Part shown: piece by piece, positions 44,360 through 53,307 of the stretch
How the letters are laid out: each line of letters begins with the position of its first letter
Position numbering within the stretch: position 1 is the stretch's first letter
From: Streptomyces agglomeratus
Lineage (GTDB): Bacteria > Actinomycetota > Actinomycetes > Streptomycetales > Streptomycetaceae
NCBI RefSeq assembly: GCF_001746415.1
Contig: NZ_MEHJ01000001.1
Span: forward strand, 1,054,001-1,118,000
Length of the DNA stretch: 64,000 nucleotides
Reading direction: 5' to 3'
Program-made: the position numbers and the translations under genes
The notes under the pieces: model-generated
Seen by the model: only the letters and a program-made list of their open reading frames with translations
The model's database searches: none
What the model was told of the DNA's origin: nothing

Positions 44360-45710
44360 GAACTGGACGGCCCGCGAGGCGATCGCCGCGGTGGTGGACC
44401 GGGGAAGCTTCACGGAACTGCCCGACGACGGGGGCGGTCCTTCCGCGCGGACCGGGGACTCCGACGGCCCGATCGGCTGGCCGGGGTACGGGGCGCTCCT
44501 CGCCCGCGCCGGGGAGCGCACCGGCGAGGGTGAGTCCGTGGTCTGCGGGACGGGCTCGGTCGGCGGCACCGAAGCGGTCGTCGTGTCCTTCGAGTTCGGG
44601 TTCCTGGGCGGCTCCCTCGCCGAGCGCACCGGGGACCGCCTGGAGGCCGCCTACACCGTCGCCCGCGAGCGCCGCCGCCCGCTCGTCTCCCTGATCGCCA
44701 CCGGGGGCAGCCGCATGCAGGAGGGCATGCGCGCCCTGGTCCAGCTCCAGCGCGTGGCCCGCCAGTCGGCCCTGCTGCGGAGCGCCGGGGTGCCGCAGCT
44801 CGCCGTCCTGCGCGACCCGACTACCGGAGGCGGTTGGGCGACGCTCGGCGCGGGCGCGGACGTGATCCTGGCGCTGCCCGGCGCGCAGGTCGGCTTCGCC
44901 GGGTCGAGGGTACGGCCGCCGGGCGCCGATCCGGCGGCGTACACGGCCGAGGGGCAGTGGGCGGCGGGCCAGATCGACGCCGTCGTACGCCGCGACGAGG
45001 TGGCGGGCTCGCTCGCCGGGTGGCTGCGCCACCTGACCGCGGCCCCCTGGGACGGGCCGCCCGAGCCTCCGGGCCCGCCGGCACCGTACGCGAACCGCCC
45101 GGCCACCCCGACCGGCTGGGAGGCGGTGACCCGGGCCCGCTCGCCCGAACGGCCGCGCGCCGGCGCGTACCTCGCCGCGTACTTCGACGAGGTACGGGAG
45201 ATCAGCGGTGACCGCTGCGGCGGCACGGACCCCGGTGTGCGGTGCGGCTTCGGACTGCGGCAGGGCCGCGTGATCGCGTACGCCGCCCAGTGCGGCACCG
45301 CGACGCTCCCGGCCGACTTCCGGACGGCGGCGCGCCTGGTCCGCCTCGCCGACCGCCTGGGCATCCCGGTGCTCACCCTCGTCGACACGCCCGGCGCGGC
45401 CAACGACGCCGCGGCGGAACGGGCGGGCGCGGGCGCCGCCATAGCGGACCTCTTCGGCGCGATGGCGACGGCGCGCGTACCGCTCACCACCCTCCTCATC
45501 GGCGAGGGCGGCTCGGGCGGCGCGCTCGCCCTGGCCGCGCCCGGCAACCTCTGGGCCGCCCGCGACAGTTACTTCTCGGTGATCGCGCCGGAGGCGGCGG
45601 CCGCCATCCTCAAACGCACCCCGGACCGCGTCCCGGAGACCGCCGGCCAACTGCGCCTGCGCCCCGAGGACCTGGTGGAGCTGGGCATCGCACGCGGGGT
45701 GGTGGGCTGA
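44352..45710 (+). CDS. Acyl-CoA carboxyltransferase, beta-alpha fused
   Basis: About 452 residues. The N-terminal half is AccD/beta-like without a zinc ribbon (VVSFEFGFLGGSLAERTGDRLEAA, ATGGSRMQEGMRALVQLQR); the C-terminal half is AccA/alpha-like (LADRLGIPVLTLVDTPGAAND, TLLIGEGGSGGALALAAPG, SVIAPEAAAAILKR). It would transfer carboxyl groups to or from an acyl-CoA. The start overlaps matB, so both are made together; a combined role in malonyl-CoA supply or malonate use is likely. No biotin carboxylase or biotin carrier gene is next to it, so it must share them or work differently. Confidence 0.82.
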   Translation: MAENWTAREAIAAVVDRGSFTELPDDGGGPSARTGDSDGPIGWPGYGALLARAGERTGEGESVVCGTGSVGGTEAVVVSFEFGFLGGSLAERTGDRLEAAYTVARERRRPLVSLIATGGSRMQEGMRALVQLQRVARQSALLRSAGVPQLAVLRDPTTGGGWATLGAGADVILALPGAQVGFAGSRVRPPGADPAAYTAEGQWAAGQIDAVVRRDEVAGSLAGWLRHLTAAPWDGPPEPPGPPAPYANRPATPTGWEAVTRARSPERPRAGAYLAAYFDEVREISGDRCGGTDPGVRCGFGLRQGRVIAYAAQCGTATLPADFRTAARLVRLADRLGIPVLTLVDTPGAANDAAAERAGAGAAIADLFGAMATARVPLTTLLIGEGGSGGALALAAPGNLWAARDSYFSVIAPEAAAAILKRTPDRVPETAGQLRLRPEDLVELGIARGVVG

Positions 45711-45744
45711 GTGTGCGCGGGCGGCACGGTCCCGCCCGTCACAC
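45711..45744. terminator. Hairpin between convergent carboxyltransferase and SDR genes
   Basis: CGGGCGG and CCGCCCG form a seven-base stem, extended by GTGTG and CACAC outside. It fills the 28-base gap and overlaps the SDR stop codon. Confidence 0.6.
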
Positions 45745-47262
45745 CTGGTGGGCGGGGGTCCGTTCGGCCGGCAGGTCCGCCGCGGCGCGGGCGATGTTCC
45801 GGGCCATGCCGCCGAAGACGACGGCGTGGAACGGCGAGACGCTCCACCAGTACGCGTGCCCGAGCAGACCGTGCGGATGGAAGAGGGCCCGCTGCCGGTA
45901 GCGGGTGCGGCCGTCCCCGTCCTGTTCGGCGTACATCTCCAGCCAGGCCAGACCGGGCAGCCGCATCTCCGCCCGCAACCGGAGCAGCCGCCCGTGCTCG
46001 ATCTCCTCGACCCGCCAGAAGTCCAGCGAGTCGCCCACGCGCAGCCGGTGGGCGTCGCGCCGGCCGCGCCTGAGTCCCACACCGCCGACCAGGCGGTCGG
46101 CCCAGCCGCGTACGGCCCACGCGAGGGGGAAGGAGTACCAGCCGTTCTCGCCGCCCACCCCCTCGATCACCCTCCACAGGGCCTGCGGTGTCGCGTCGAC
46201 GGCCAGTTCCCGCAGGTCGGTGTAGAGGCTGCCGCCGGCCCAGTCGGGGTCCGTGGGCAACGGGTCACTGGGCGCTCCGGGCACCGACGCCGACGACCAG
46301 CGCGTCGTGACACCGGCGTCCCGGACCCTCTGGAGCGCGAGAGCGAGTGCCCTGTCCACGCCGATCGGGGAGCCGGGCGGATCGGGGACGTATGAGGCGA
46401 TGTCGTGCTCGTCGCAGACCACCTCGTGCCGCAGCGATTCGGCCAGCGGCCGTGCGATCGAGTGCGGCACCGGGGTGACCAGCCCGACCCAGTGACTGGA
46501 CAGCCCGGGGGTCAGGACCGGCACGGGGACGATGAGGCGCCGGGGCAGCCCCGCCACGGCCGCGTACCTGCGCATCATGTCCCGGTACGTAACGATGTCG
46601 GTGCCGCCGATGTCGAACGCGCGGTTCACCTCAGACGGCATCCCCGCACTGCCGACGAGGTAGCGCAGGACGTCGCGCACGGCGATCGGCTGGATGCGTG
46701 TACGCACCCAGCTGGGGGTGACCATGACGGGAAGGCGCTCGGTGAGGTAGCGGAGCATCTCGAAGGAGGCGGAGCCGGAACCGATGATGACCGCGGCGCG
46801 CAGGACCGTCGTCGGGACGCCCGAAGCCATCAGGATCGCGCCCACTTCGGCGCGTGAGCGCAGATGGGGCGACAGCTCGTGTTCCGGCACGCCGCGCGGT
46901 GTCAGCCCGCCGAGGTAGACGATGCGCCGCACACCCGCGGCGCGGGCCTGTGCGCCGAAGATCTCGGCGGCGCGCCGGTCGGTCCGTTCGAAGTCCTTGC
47001 CCGTACCGAGGGCGTGGACCAGGTAGTACGCGACGTCGATGCCTTCCATCGCCTCGCGCACCGACGCCTCGTCGGTGACGTCGCCGCGCACCACCTCGAC
47101 GCCGCCGGCCCAGGGGTGGTCGCGCAGTTTGCCCGGGGAACGGGCCAGGCAGCGCACCTGGTGCCCGGCGTCGAGCAGCTCGGGCACGAGGCGGCCGCCG
47201 ATGTAGCCGGTGGCGCCGGTGACCAGGCACCGGAAGGGCGGTGTTCCGTTCACGTGCGTCAT
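45739..47262 (-). CDS. NAD(P)-binding SDR-like protein with DUF2867 C-terminus
   Basis: About 507 residues. The N-terminal Rossmann domain begins CLVTGATGYIGGRLVPELLDAG and is of the atypical (NmrA/ComE-like) SDR type, with DVAYYLVHALGTG and VYLGGLTPRG. The C-terminal 160 residues (from about YTDLRELAVDATPQALWRVIEGVGG) match the SRPBCC-like DUF2867 domain (GDSLDFWRVEEIEHGRLLRLRAEM). Function is not known; the fusion is frequent in actinomycetes and plants. The ATG at 47262 has GGAGG ten bases upstream. Confidence 0.82.
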   Translation of the reverse strand: MTHVNGTPPFRCLVTGATGYIGGRLVPELLDAGHQVRCLARSPGKLRDHPWAGGVEVVRGDVTDEASVREAMEGIDVAYYLVHALGTGKDFERTDRRAAEIFGAQARAAGVRRIVYLGGLTPRGVPEHELSPHLRSRAEVGAILMASGVPTTVLRAAVIIGSGSASFEMLRYLTERLPVMVTPSWVRTRIQPIAVRDVLRYLVGSAGMPSEVNRAFDIGGTDIVTYRDMMRRYAAVAGLPRRLIVPVPVLTPGLSSHWVGLVTPVPHSIARPLAESLRHEVVCDEHDIASYVPDPPGSPIGVDRALALALQRVRDAGVTTRWSSASVPGAPSDPLPTDPDWAGGSLYTDLRELAVDATPQALWRVIEGVGGENGWYSFPLAWAVRGWADRLVGGVGLRRGRRDAHRLRVGDSLDFWRVEEIEHGRLLRLRAEMRLPGLAWLEMYAEQDGDGRTRYRQRALFHPHGLLGHAYWWSVSPFHAVVFGGMARNIARAAADLPAERTPAHQV

Positions 47263-47535
47263 GGGTGGGGCGCCTCCGTCCGTCCGGCGTTCGTCGCGGT
47301 GCTCGTGCACCCCCGTCCGGCCGCCGCCGTTACTCGCTGCTCTTCCCCTTCCCCACCGGCGGAACTTCTCCCACCCGCTCGCGCACGCCCACACAGCCGG
47401 CGCGGCACTTTGGACCGGACGGGTGGGGCGGCCGCCCTGCTGTCATGATGGGTACGTCCTCACCCCTCGGCACCCGTTCCTCACCGGTTCGCCGGCGCCG
47501 GGGCCGCTCCGCTCCCCCGAGGAGGTGCCGGCCGG

Positions 47536-48039
47536 ATGCCATGCCCGGACGGGACAGAGCCGGCCGTGGCGGTGCTCGTCGGACTCCAGGCTTCCGGTAA
47601 GTCCTCGTTCTACGAGCAGTGCCTCGCGGGCCGTTACGCGCTGGTCAGCAAGGACCTCTTCCCCCGCGCCGCGCGGAACAAGCAGGGACGCCAGATGCGG
47701 CTCATGGAGGCGGCCCTCGCCGCCGGGCAGTCGGTGGCGGTCGACAACACCAACCCGTCGCCGCGGGAGTGGGGCCCGCTGGTGGCCCTGGGGCACGCCC
47801 ACGGCGCCACGGTCACGGCGTACTGGTTCCCGCCCGACATCGGGGACTCGCTGCGGCGCAACGCCGAACGGGAAGGACGAAGCCGTGTACCGGACGTGGG
47901 TGTGCGTGCCACGTTCGCCCGGCTGTGCAAGCCGGTGCTCTCGGACGGGTTCGACGCCGTACGGGAAGTGCGGTTCGACGGCCATGGCGGTTTCGAGGTG
48001 CGGGACGCCGCCGCTGACCTGTTGCCCGGTGAGTGCTGA
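47536..48039 (+). CDS. Small P-loop ATP-binding protein, polynucleotide-kinase-like
   Basis: About 167 residues. Walker A is VLVGLQASGKSSFYEQ; SVAVDNTNPSPREWGPLV is the conserved DNTN region of T4 polynucleotide-kinase-like AAA proteins, and a basic R-R-N-E-R lid-like stretch follows. It probably phosphorylates a nucleic acid end or small molecule; the substrate is unknown. The ATG at 47536 has GGAGG ten bases upstream. Confidence 0.75.
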   Translation: MPCPDGTEPAVAVLVGLQASGKSSFYEQCLAGRYALVSKDLFPRAARNKQGRQMRLMEAALAAGQSVAVDNTNPSPREWGPLVALGHAHGATVTAYWFPPDIGDSLRRNAEREGRSRVPDVGVRATFARLCKPVLSDGFDAVREVRFDGHGGFEVRDAAADLLPGEC

Positions 48040-48199
48040 AGGCGGACGGACTCGCCCCCTTGCGCCGCACGCCCTCACCGGTGCCCGGCCCCGGGCTCGC
48101 CCCGGCTTGTGCCCGCGGGACTCGGCGCGACCCCTTCGGCGTACAGCGCCTAGGGTGGGGCCCGGCGCGGCACGGCACGGCACGACGAGGAGACACCTG

Positions 48200-48782
48200 G
48201 TGACCGCGATCAGTCTTGAGCACGCCGCCGTACCGGCCGACACGGGCGAGGTGACGCTGCTCATCGCCCGGCAGGTGGAGCCCGGCCACGAGGCCGCCTT
48301 CGAGAAGTGGGCCTCGGGCATCCTCGACAGCCGCCCGCTTCCCCGGGCACCTGGGATACGGCTTGTTCCGGCCGTCGGCCGACGGCAACCCGTGGTTCCT
48401 CGTCCACCGCTTCCGCGATGCCGCCGCGTGCCGGACCTGGCAGGAGTCCCCGGAACGGGCAGCGTGGTTCGACCACTGCGAGGGGCACCACCACACCGAG
48501 ATCGCCCGGCGCGAACTGACCGGTATGGAAACGTGGTTCGCCAAGCCCGGATCGGTCGAGCCGGCCCCGCCCCGCTGGAAGATGGCGATCAGTTCGTCGC
48601 TCGCCGTCTACCCGATCTCGCTGGCGGCCAACGTCACGTTCGTCCCGCCGCTCGCCACCGCGCTGCCGCTCCTGCTCAACACGGCAGTGATATCGGCCGT
48701 GTTGAGCATCACCATGACGTACGTGGCCATGCCCGCCGTCAGCCGGCTGCTGCGCGGCTGGCTCGGCAGGAACAGGGCCTGA
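48200..48782 (+). pseudogene. ABM-domain protein with two C-terminal membrane helices, frameshifted
   Basis: The first frame, from GTG at 48200 (GAGGAG seven bases upstream), encodes VTLLIARQVEPGHEAAFEKWASGILDS, the start of an antibiotic-biosynthesis-monooxygenase-like ferredoxin fold. The second frame, to the TGA at 48780, encodes the rest: FPGHLGYGLFRP, WFLVHRFRDAAACRTWQESPERAAWFD, then two membrane segments (AVYPISLAANVTFV, LLLNTAVISAVLSITMTYVAM). They join at about 48331, where two bases are missing or one is extra. It is a recent frameshift or an assembly error. The intact protein would be about 194 residues. Confidence 0.8.
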
Positions 48783-48815
48783 CGGCCGAACGGCTCCGGT
48801 ACGGCTTCGCCCGTG

Positions 48816-49421
48816 TCAGGCCGGCGGTGCCTGCATGGGGTGCGCGGCCAGCGCCTCGGCCGTGGCGAGCAGGTTGGCGGCCATCGCGCGGGCGGTCCGG
48901 TGGGCCCATTCGTGCCCGCGGTCGTCGTCGAGGTAGTCGGGGCCGGCGCCGGGGCCCAGGTGCCAGTACGTCCATGCCTGGCCCGGAATCGTGTAGCCGA
49001 TGTCGCCGAGGGCGCCGCCGATCTCACTGATGACGTGGTGGGCGCCGTCCTCGTTGCCGGTGACGACGACGCCGGCGACCCTGTTGTACGCCACCGGCCG
49101 GTCCTGGTCGTCGGTCTCCGAGATCATCGCGTCCATCCGCTCCAGCACCCGCTGGGCGACCGATGAAGGCCGGCCGAGCCAGGTCGGGGACGCGATGACG
49201 AGTATCTCGGAGTGCAGCAGCTGGGCGTGCACCCGCGGCCAGTCGTCCCCCTTGCCCATGTCCGACTTCACACCGGGCAGCAGATTGAGGTCGACCGCCC
49301 GTACCGACTCCACGCTCACCCCCCCGGACACCAGTTCCGCGGTGACTACCTGCGCCAGCGCCTCGGTGTTCGAGGGCTCCGGCGAAGGCTTGAGGGTGCA
49401 GTTGATCAGGAGAGCTCGCAT
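48816..49421 (-). CDS. NADPH-dependent FMN reductase / flavodoxin-like protein
   Basis: About 201 residues. The flavodoxin-like fold shows LLINCTLKPSPEPSNTEALAQ (phosphate-binding loop), ILVIASPTWLGRPSSVAQRVLERMD and GVVVTGNEDGAHHVISEIGGALGDIGY. It would reduce FMN or a quinone. The ATG at 49421 is chosen over an upstream TTG because the fold begins at RALLINC. It lies between two ABM-type genes on the other strand and could supply reduced flavin, but co-function is only inferred. Confidence 0.83.
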   Translation of the reverse strand: MRALLINCTLKPSPEPSNTEALAQVVTAELVSGGVSVESVRAVDLNLLPGVKSDMGKGDDWPRVHAQLLHSEILVIASPTWLGRPSSVAQRVLERMDAMISETDDQDRPVAYNRVAGVVVTGNEDGAHHVISEIGGALGDIGYTIPGQAWTYWHLGPGAGPDYLDDDRGHEWAHRTARAMAANLLATAEALAAHPMQAPPA

Positions 49422-49651
49422 GCAGGGTCCACTGCCCGGCAATCCCGCTCGTACACGAGCGTGGGCGCGGGCCGGCCGCGATCACGGCCGAGGCGGCGCC
49501 GGTGCGCCCGGCCCCTCCCCCTTCCCGAAGGGCTCGATCAGACGCGCGCAGCTGTCGTCGCCGTGCCCCTTCGCCACTGCGCGGCGAACGGCCGCCGTCC
49601 CCAACCGGGGCTTATGAGTGGTCAGTTGGCCAGCGCCTATAGGGTTTTGCC

Positions 49652-50020
49652 ATGACCACAGACAGCCAGCCGGTGCCCGAGCCGGCCTCGTCCGTCACGT
49701 TCATCAACATCTTCGAAGTGGCGGCCGGACAGCTCGACGCGTTCGTCGCCCAGTGGCGGCAGCGGGCGGCGATCATGAGCACCAAGCCCGGATTCCTCGA
49801 CTCCCGGCTGCACCGGGCCCAAGCGTCCGAGAGCCGGTTCCAGCTCGTCAACGTGGCCCACTGGGAGAGCCGGGAGGCGTGGGAGGCCGCCACCGCCGAC
49901 ACCGAGTTCCGGGCGCGCACCCAGGCCGCCCGTGACAGTTCGCAGGTGCCGATCACATCGAACCCGGGCTTGTACGACGTAGCCGTCGAGTTCTCGGCCG
50001 CGCAGGCGGAGCCCAGGTAG
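49652..50020 (+). CDS. Antibiotic-biosynthesis monooxygenase (ABM) domain protein
   Basis: About 122 residues forming one ferredoxin-like ABM domain: VTFINIFEVAAGQLDAFVAQWRQRA, FLDSRLHRAQASESRFQLVNVAHWESREAWEAA (given in part) and the late GLYDVAVEF strand. Dimers of this fold catalyse cofactor-free oxygenation or bind quinones and haem. The ATG at 49652 follows a TATAGGGT-containing leader. Not part of a biosynthetic cluster here. Confidence 0.8.
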   Translation: MTTDSQPVPEPASSVTFINIFEVAAGQLDAFVAQWRQRAAIMSTKPGFLDSRLHRAQASESRFQLVNVAHWESREAWEAATADTEFRARTQAARDSSQVPITSNPGLYDVAVEFSAAQAEPR

Positions 50021-50223
50021 TCGCACGTACGCCGAACCGGCCAACTTGGCACGGCGGGGTTCAGCGGGGCGCATGGCGCGGAAGGGCTGTCCGGCCGACT
50101 GACAGCGAGTACAACGAGGGTGCCAGTTCGGCCAGTTCGCGGGCCGGCCGAGTCGTCGTCACTGTCATCATGAGCCGCCGGCCCTCACCGCGGGCCCTCG
50201 ACGCGCCGAAAGAAGGATCACGC

Positions 50224-51081
50224 ATGCTCAGACGACTGTGCACCTTTGTCGCGGCCCTGGTGGTCACCGTGACCACGGGTGCCGGCACCGCTCAGGCCGA
50301 GGGCCGCGCCGACACACCGACGAAGCGCGTCTACAACGCCATGCAGTTCGCCCACCCCTCCGCCCCCGACGCCTTCTGCACGATCGGCGCGGTCGGTACG
50401 GACGACTACGGGCGCAAGATAGCCATCTCGGCGGGACACTGCGCCGGGGGTACGGAGTACGCGGACCGCGAGATCCACGAGAACGTCGCGCCCGTCTACG
50501 ACCGGCACGATTTCGCGTTCGGCCCGATCGGATACATGCGGTACTTCAAGAGCCCCGAGGGCTCCATGACGGGGCACGCGACCAAGGACTACATGGTCAT
50601 CGAGCTGGTCCCCGAGGTCACGCTCTCTTCCCAGGGGCCGCATCTGAAGCAGACCGGCATGGTGGAGGTCCCGTCCGGCGCCGCCAGTCCGAACGCCCTG
50701 AAGCCCGCGCTCAGCAACGAGCGCCTGCTCGGTGCCGGCCTCTTCGACAACAACGAGCTCGTGGTGTCGGGCCAGTCGGGGGTCTGGTACGGACGCATCA
50801 CCAACAACTCGTCCGGCATCTACCAGTCCCATGCCCCGCACCAGGCGGGTGATTCGGGCGGCCCGGCCGTCTGGCACGTGCCGGGCAGCGCGTACCCCTC
50901 CGAGGCCAACGGCTTCCGGGCCCAGGGGCCGTGGGCCGGAATCACCAAGGCGCGCATCCTCGGCATCCCGCCCTACGTCTACACCAGCTCGGCGAACATC
51001 CTCGCCGACCTCCGTGCCCGCGACGCCGCCGACCCCGCCGACATCTACGGCGGGGGCTTCGAGGTGACGGCCAACCCGTAA
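50224..51081 (+). CDS. Secreted trypsin-like serine protease
   Basis: About 285 residues with a signal peptide (RRLCTFVAALVVTVTTGAGTAQA). The catalytic triad can be placed: His in AISAGHCAGG, Asp in KDYMVIEL, Ser in HQAGDSGGPAVW. The protein is larger than minimal chymotrypsin-like Streptomyces proteases and lacks an obvious long pro-region. ATG at 50224 with GAAGGA six bases upstream. Single gene, ended by an 18-bp terminator stem. Confidence 0.88.
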   Translation: MLRRLCTFVAALVVTVTTGAGTAQAEGRADTPTKRVYNAMQFAHPSAPDAFCTIGAVGTDDYGRKIAISAGHCAGGTEYADREIHENVAPVYDRHDFAFGPIGYMRYFKSPEGSMTGHATKDYMVIELVPEVTLSSQGPHLKQTGMVEVPSGAASPNALKPALSNERLLGAGLFDNNELVVSGQSGVWYGRITNNSSGIYQSHAPHQAGDSGGPAVWHVPGSAYPSEANGFRAQGPWAGITKARILGIPPYVYTSSANILADLRARDAADPADIYGGGFEVTANP

Positions 51082-51122
51082 CGGGCCGGTGGAGCGCCCG
51101 GCCGACTCCCCCGGCGACACGT

Positions 51123-51162
51123 GTCCCCTTCTCCGCCGTGGACTCACGGCGGAGAAGGGGAC
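51123..51162. terminator. Perfect 18-bp-stem bidirectional terminator
   Basis: GTCCCCTTCTCCGCCGTG and CACGGCGGAGAAGGGGAC pair perfectly around a GACT loop. It lies between the convergent protease and GH30 genes. Confidence 0.9.
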
Positions 51163-51219
51163 GGGCGCGCGGAGACGGGGGCGTACGCGCGGGGACGGCA
51201 CCCGGGTGTGCCCGAGCGG

Positions 51220-53307
51220 TTACTCCGGCCGGGCAGTCGTGCGGGCCGTCACGTCGGACACCTTCCAGCGCTGGTTGGCACCGGAGTTCGGCGTCCACAG
51301 CGTCACCGCTGCCCCGTCGTGCGTGGCCTGTCCGCCCACCTCCAGCAGCCTGCCGGTGGCTGCGTTGACGAGGGTCCAGGTGCCGTCGCCGGTCGTCGAC
51401 ATGATCCACTGGGCGGCCTTGTCGCGGGGGCCGCTGTCGGCCTCCAGCAACGGGGCGCCGTCGCGCACGGCCAGGCGCTTGCCTTCCGCCGGGTTGGTGA
51501 ACACGTACCGCTGCCGGTTGCCGGTGTCACCGCTGATCTGCCGAAGCTGCCACTGCCGGGCCGGATCGGCGGCGTCCGTGCTCGCGGTCCTAATGACGAG
51601 GCCCGTGCCGTTGGCGGCGGTGGTGAGCACCTTGCCGCTCTGCACTCCGGTCAGCCGGTACGTGTGCCCCTTCCGCAGCAGGGCGGCATCCTTCGCGGCA
51701 CCGGAGACGCCCTTCACGACGAAGGAGGTCACCGACTCGGCGGGTACGGTGAAAGTGGCCTTCCGGTCGCTGACCGCGACAGCCCCGTGGCGCTGTAGTT
51801 TGCCTGCCGCGCTGGTCACGACGGGGGTGACGGTGGCATGGCGGGCGAGGTGGCCGAATTTGGACAGGTCGACCGTGACGGTACGGGCGCCGGTGGTGCT
51901 GTTGACGTGAACCACTGTCGCCGAGTCGCCCTTCCCGGAGACCGTGGCGGCGCTGGAGGTGTCGTCGACGCCGATCAGCCGGTCACCGGGCTTGATGAAG
52001 TGCGTGAAGTTGCGGGCCGTGTCGAACTTCGTGTTGGTACGGATGGGGCATGTGGCGAGCGTGTCCTTCGGCGTACAGCTGAACGGGAGCTGGATGCTCC
52101 CCCAGTTGCCGCCCCTGGCCGACTCCCCGCCGGGCTTCATGTTGTCGTAGTCCTCGACGGGCTGCCAGAACATCCAGGCCCGCGGTTCGAGTTCGCGGAG
52201 ATCGTCGACCATGTGCTGGGCCAGTCCGAGGCCGGGCGACATGTCCTCGAAGTCCTGCCCGTCGCCCCAGTCGCCCTCGACCTCGCTCATCCACAGCGGC
52301 TTGTCCTCCGCCTTGGCGAGATCGCGTACCGAGGTGCGGCCGGCCGTGCCGTAGGTGTGGACGTTCATCTGCTCGACGAGGTCGCGCACTTCCCGGGGAT
52401 ACGTGTTCCAGTTCTGCGCGAAGATGCCGGGGTTGGTCTCGTCCATCGCGGAGATCTTCGCGTCCGTACGGGATCTCTCCAGCGCGGAAGCCAGTGCGCG
52501 GAGCACCTTCTGCTGGAGCTCGGGCCCGATGTGTGCCCCTTCCTGGCGGCCGCCGACCGGTTGGCCGTCGGCTCCCAAGCGGGTCCCCCAGTAGGTGGTG
52601 TTGGGTTCGTTGAACGGGTCGAGTGTGCCGACCTTGATGCCGTGCGCCTTTTCCAGCCGCTCGGTCGCGCCCGCCAGGTAGGCGGCGAAGTCGTCGGCGG
52701 ATCCGTCCTTGAGCTGGTCGGTGGAGGAGTCGAAGCCGCCGGAGACATAGCCGCTGTGGGTCATGAACCACGGTGGTGAGTTGCTGAACGTCTCCCAGTG
52801 GTCGATGTCCTTCTTGATCCGGTCCACCCACCAGCGCTGCGTGGCGTCGGCCCGCGGATTCCAGTCCGCGAGGTCCTCGGCGCTCCACCAGTCGGTGTCC
52901 TCCCGGGTGGTGCCCTCGGGCGCCTTCCACCAGCCTTCGACCGCTCCCCCGGCACGGAGGTAGTCCTTGACGTCGGGCGCGTTGCCGCCGCCGATGTTGT
53001 AGCGGGCGATGTTCAGGGCGAGGCCGTCGTCACCGAAGAGGAGGCCGGCGAGCTTCTGACGTATCTCTTCCGGATAGTCACCGGTGGCGTTGGCGAACCA
53101 GACGAGGCTGGTGCCCCAGCCCTGGAAGCTCTCGTGCCGGTAGGAGGGGTCGGGCCGGACGGTGACGGTGGAGTCCGCGGCGAAGGCCGCCGCGGCGGTC
53201 CGCGCCCGGGCCTCCTGCGGCGGGACGGTGATCAGGGCGGCCCCGGTGGCCAGGGCGGTGATGCCGATGACCCCGAGGAGTCGTCGCGTGCGGGTGCGGT
53301 GTGCCAT
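51220..53307 (-). CDS. Secreted GH30 endo-beta-1,6-galactanase-like enzyme with ricin B lectin domain
   Basis: About 695 residues. A signal peptide precedes the GH30 barrel (about 50-430): SFQGWGTSLVWFANATG, NIARYNIGGGNAPD, acid/base Glu in TLDPFNEPNTTYWG, and nucleophile Glu in KPLWMSEVEGDWG. A beta-sandwich follows (about 430-525), then a C-terminal beta-trefoil lectin (GKVLTTAANGTGLVI, GKRLAVRDGAPLLEA, GRLLEVGGQATHDGAAV). The N-terminal motifs are those of bacterial/fungal endo-beta-1,6-galactanases acting on arabinogalactan side chains. ATG at 53307 with GGGAG six bases upstream. Last gene of the galactan locus, behind GH42. Confidence 0.85.
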   Translation of the reverse strand: MAHRTRTRRLLGVIGITALATGAALITVPPQEARARTAAAAFAADSTVTVRPDPSYRHESFQGWGTSLVWFANATGDYPEEIRQKLAGLLFGDDGLALNIARYNIGGGNAPDVKDYLRAGGAVEGWWKAPEGTTREDTDWWSAEDLADWNPRADATQRWWVDRIKKDIDHWETFSNSPPWFMTHSGYVSGGFDSSTDQLKDGSADDFAAYLAGATERLEKAHGIKVGTLDPFNEPNTTYWGTRLGADGQPVGGRQEGAHIGPELQQKVLRALASALERSRTDAKISAMDETNPGIFAQNWNTYPREVRDLVEQMNVHTYGTAGRTSVRDLAKAEDKPLWMSEVEGDWGDGQDFEDMSPGLGLAQHMVDDLRELEPRAWMFWQPVEDYDNMKPGGESARGGNWGSIQLPFSCTPKDTLATCPIRTNTKFDTARNFTHFIKPGDRLIGVDDTSSAATVSGKGDSATVVHVNSTTGARTVTVDLSKFGHLARHATVTPVVTSAAGKLQRHGAVAVSDRKATFTVPAESVTSFVVKGVSGAAKDAALLRKGHTYRLTGVQSGKVLTTAANGTGLVIRTASTDAADPARQWQLRQISGDTGNRQRYVFTNPAEGKRLAVRDGAPLLEADSGPRDKAAQWIMSTTGDGTWTLVNAATGRLLEVGGQATHDGAAVTLWTPNSGANQRWKVSDVTARTTARPE

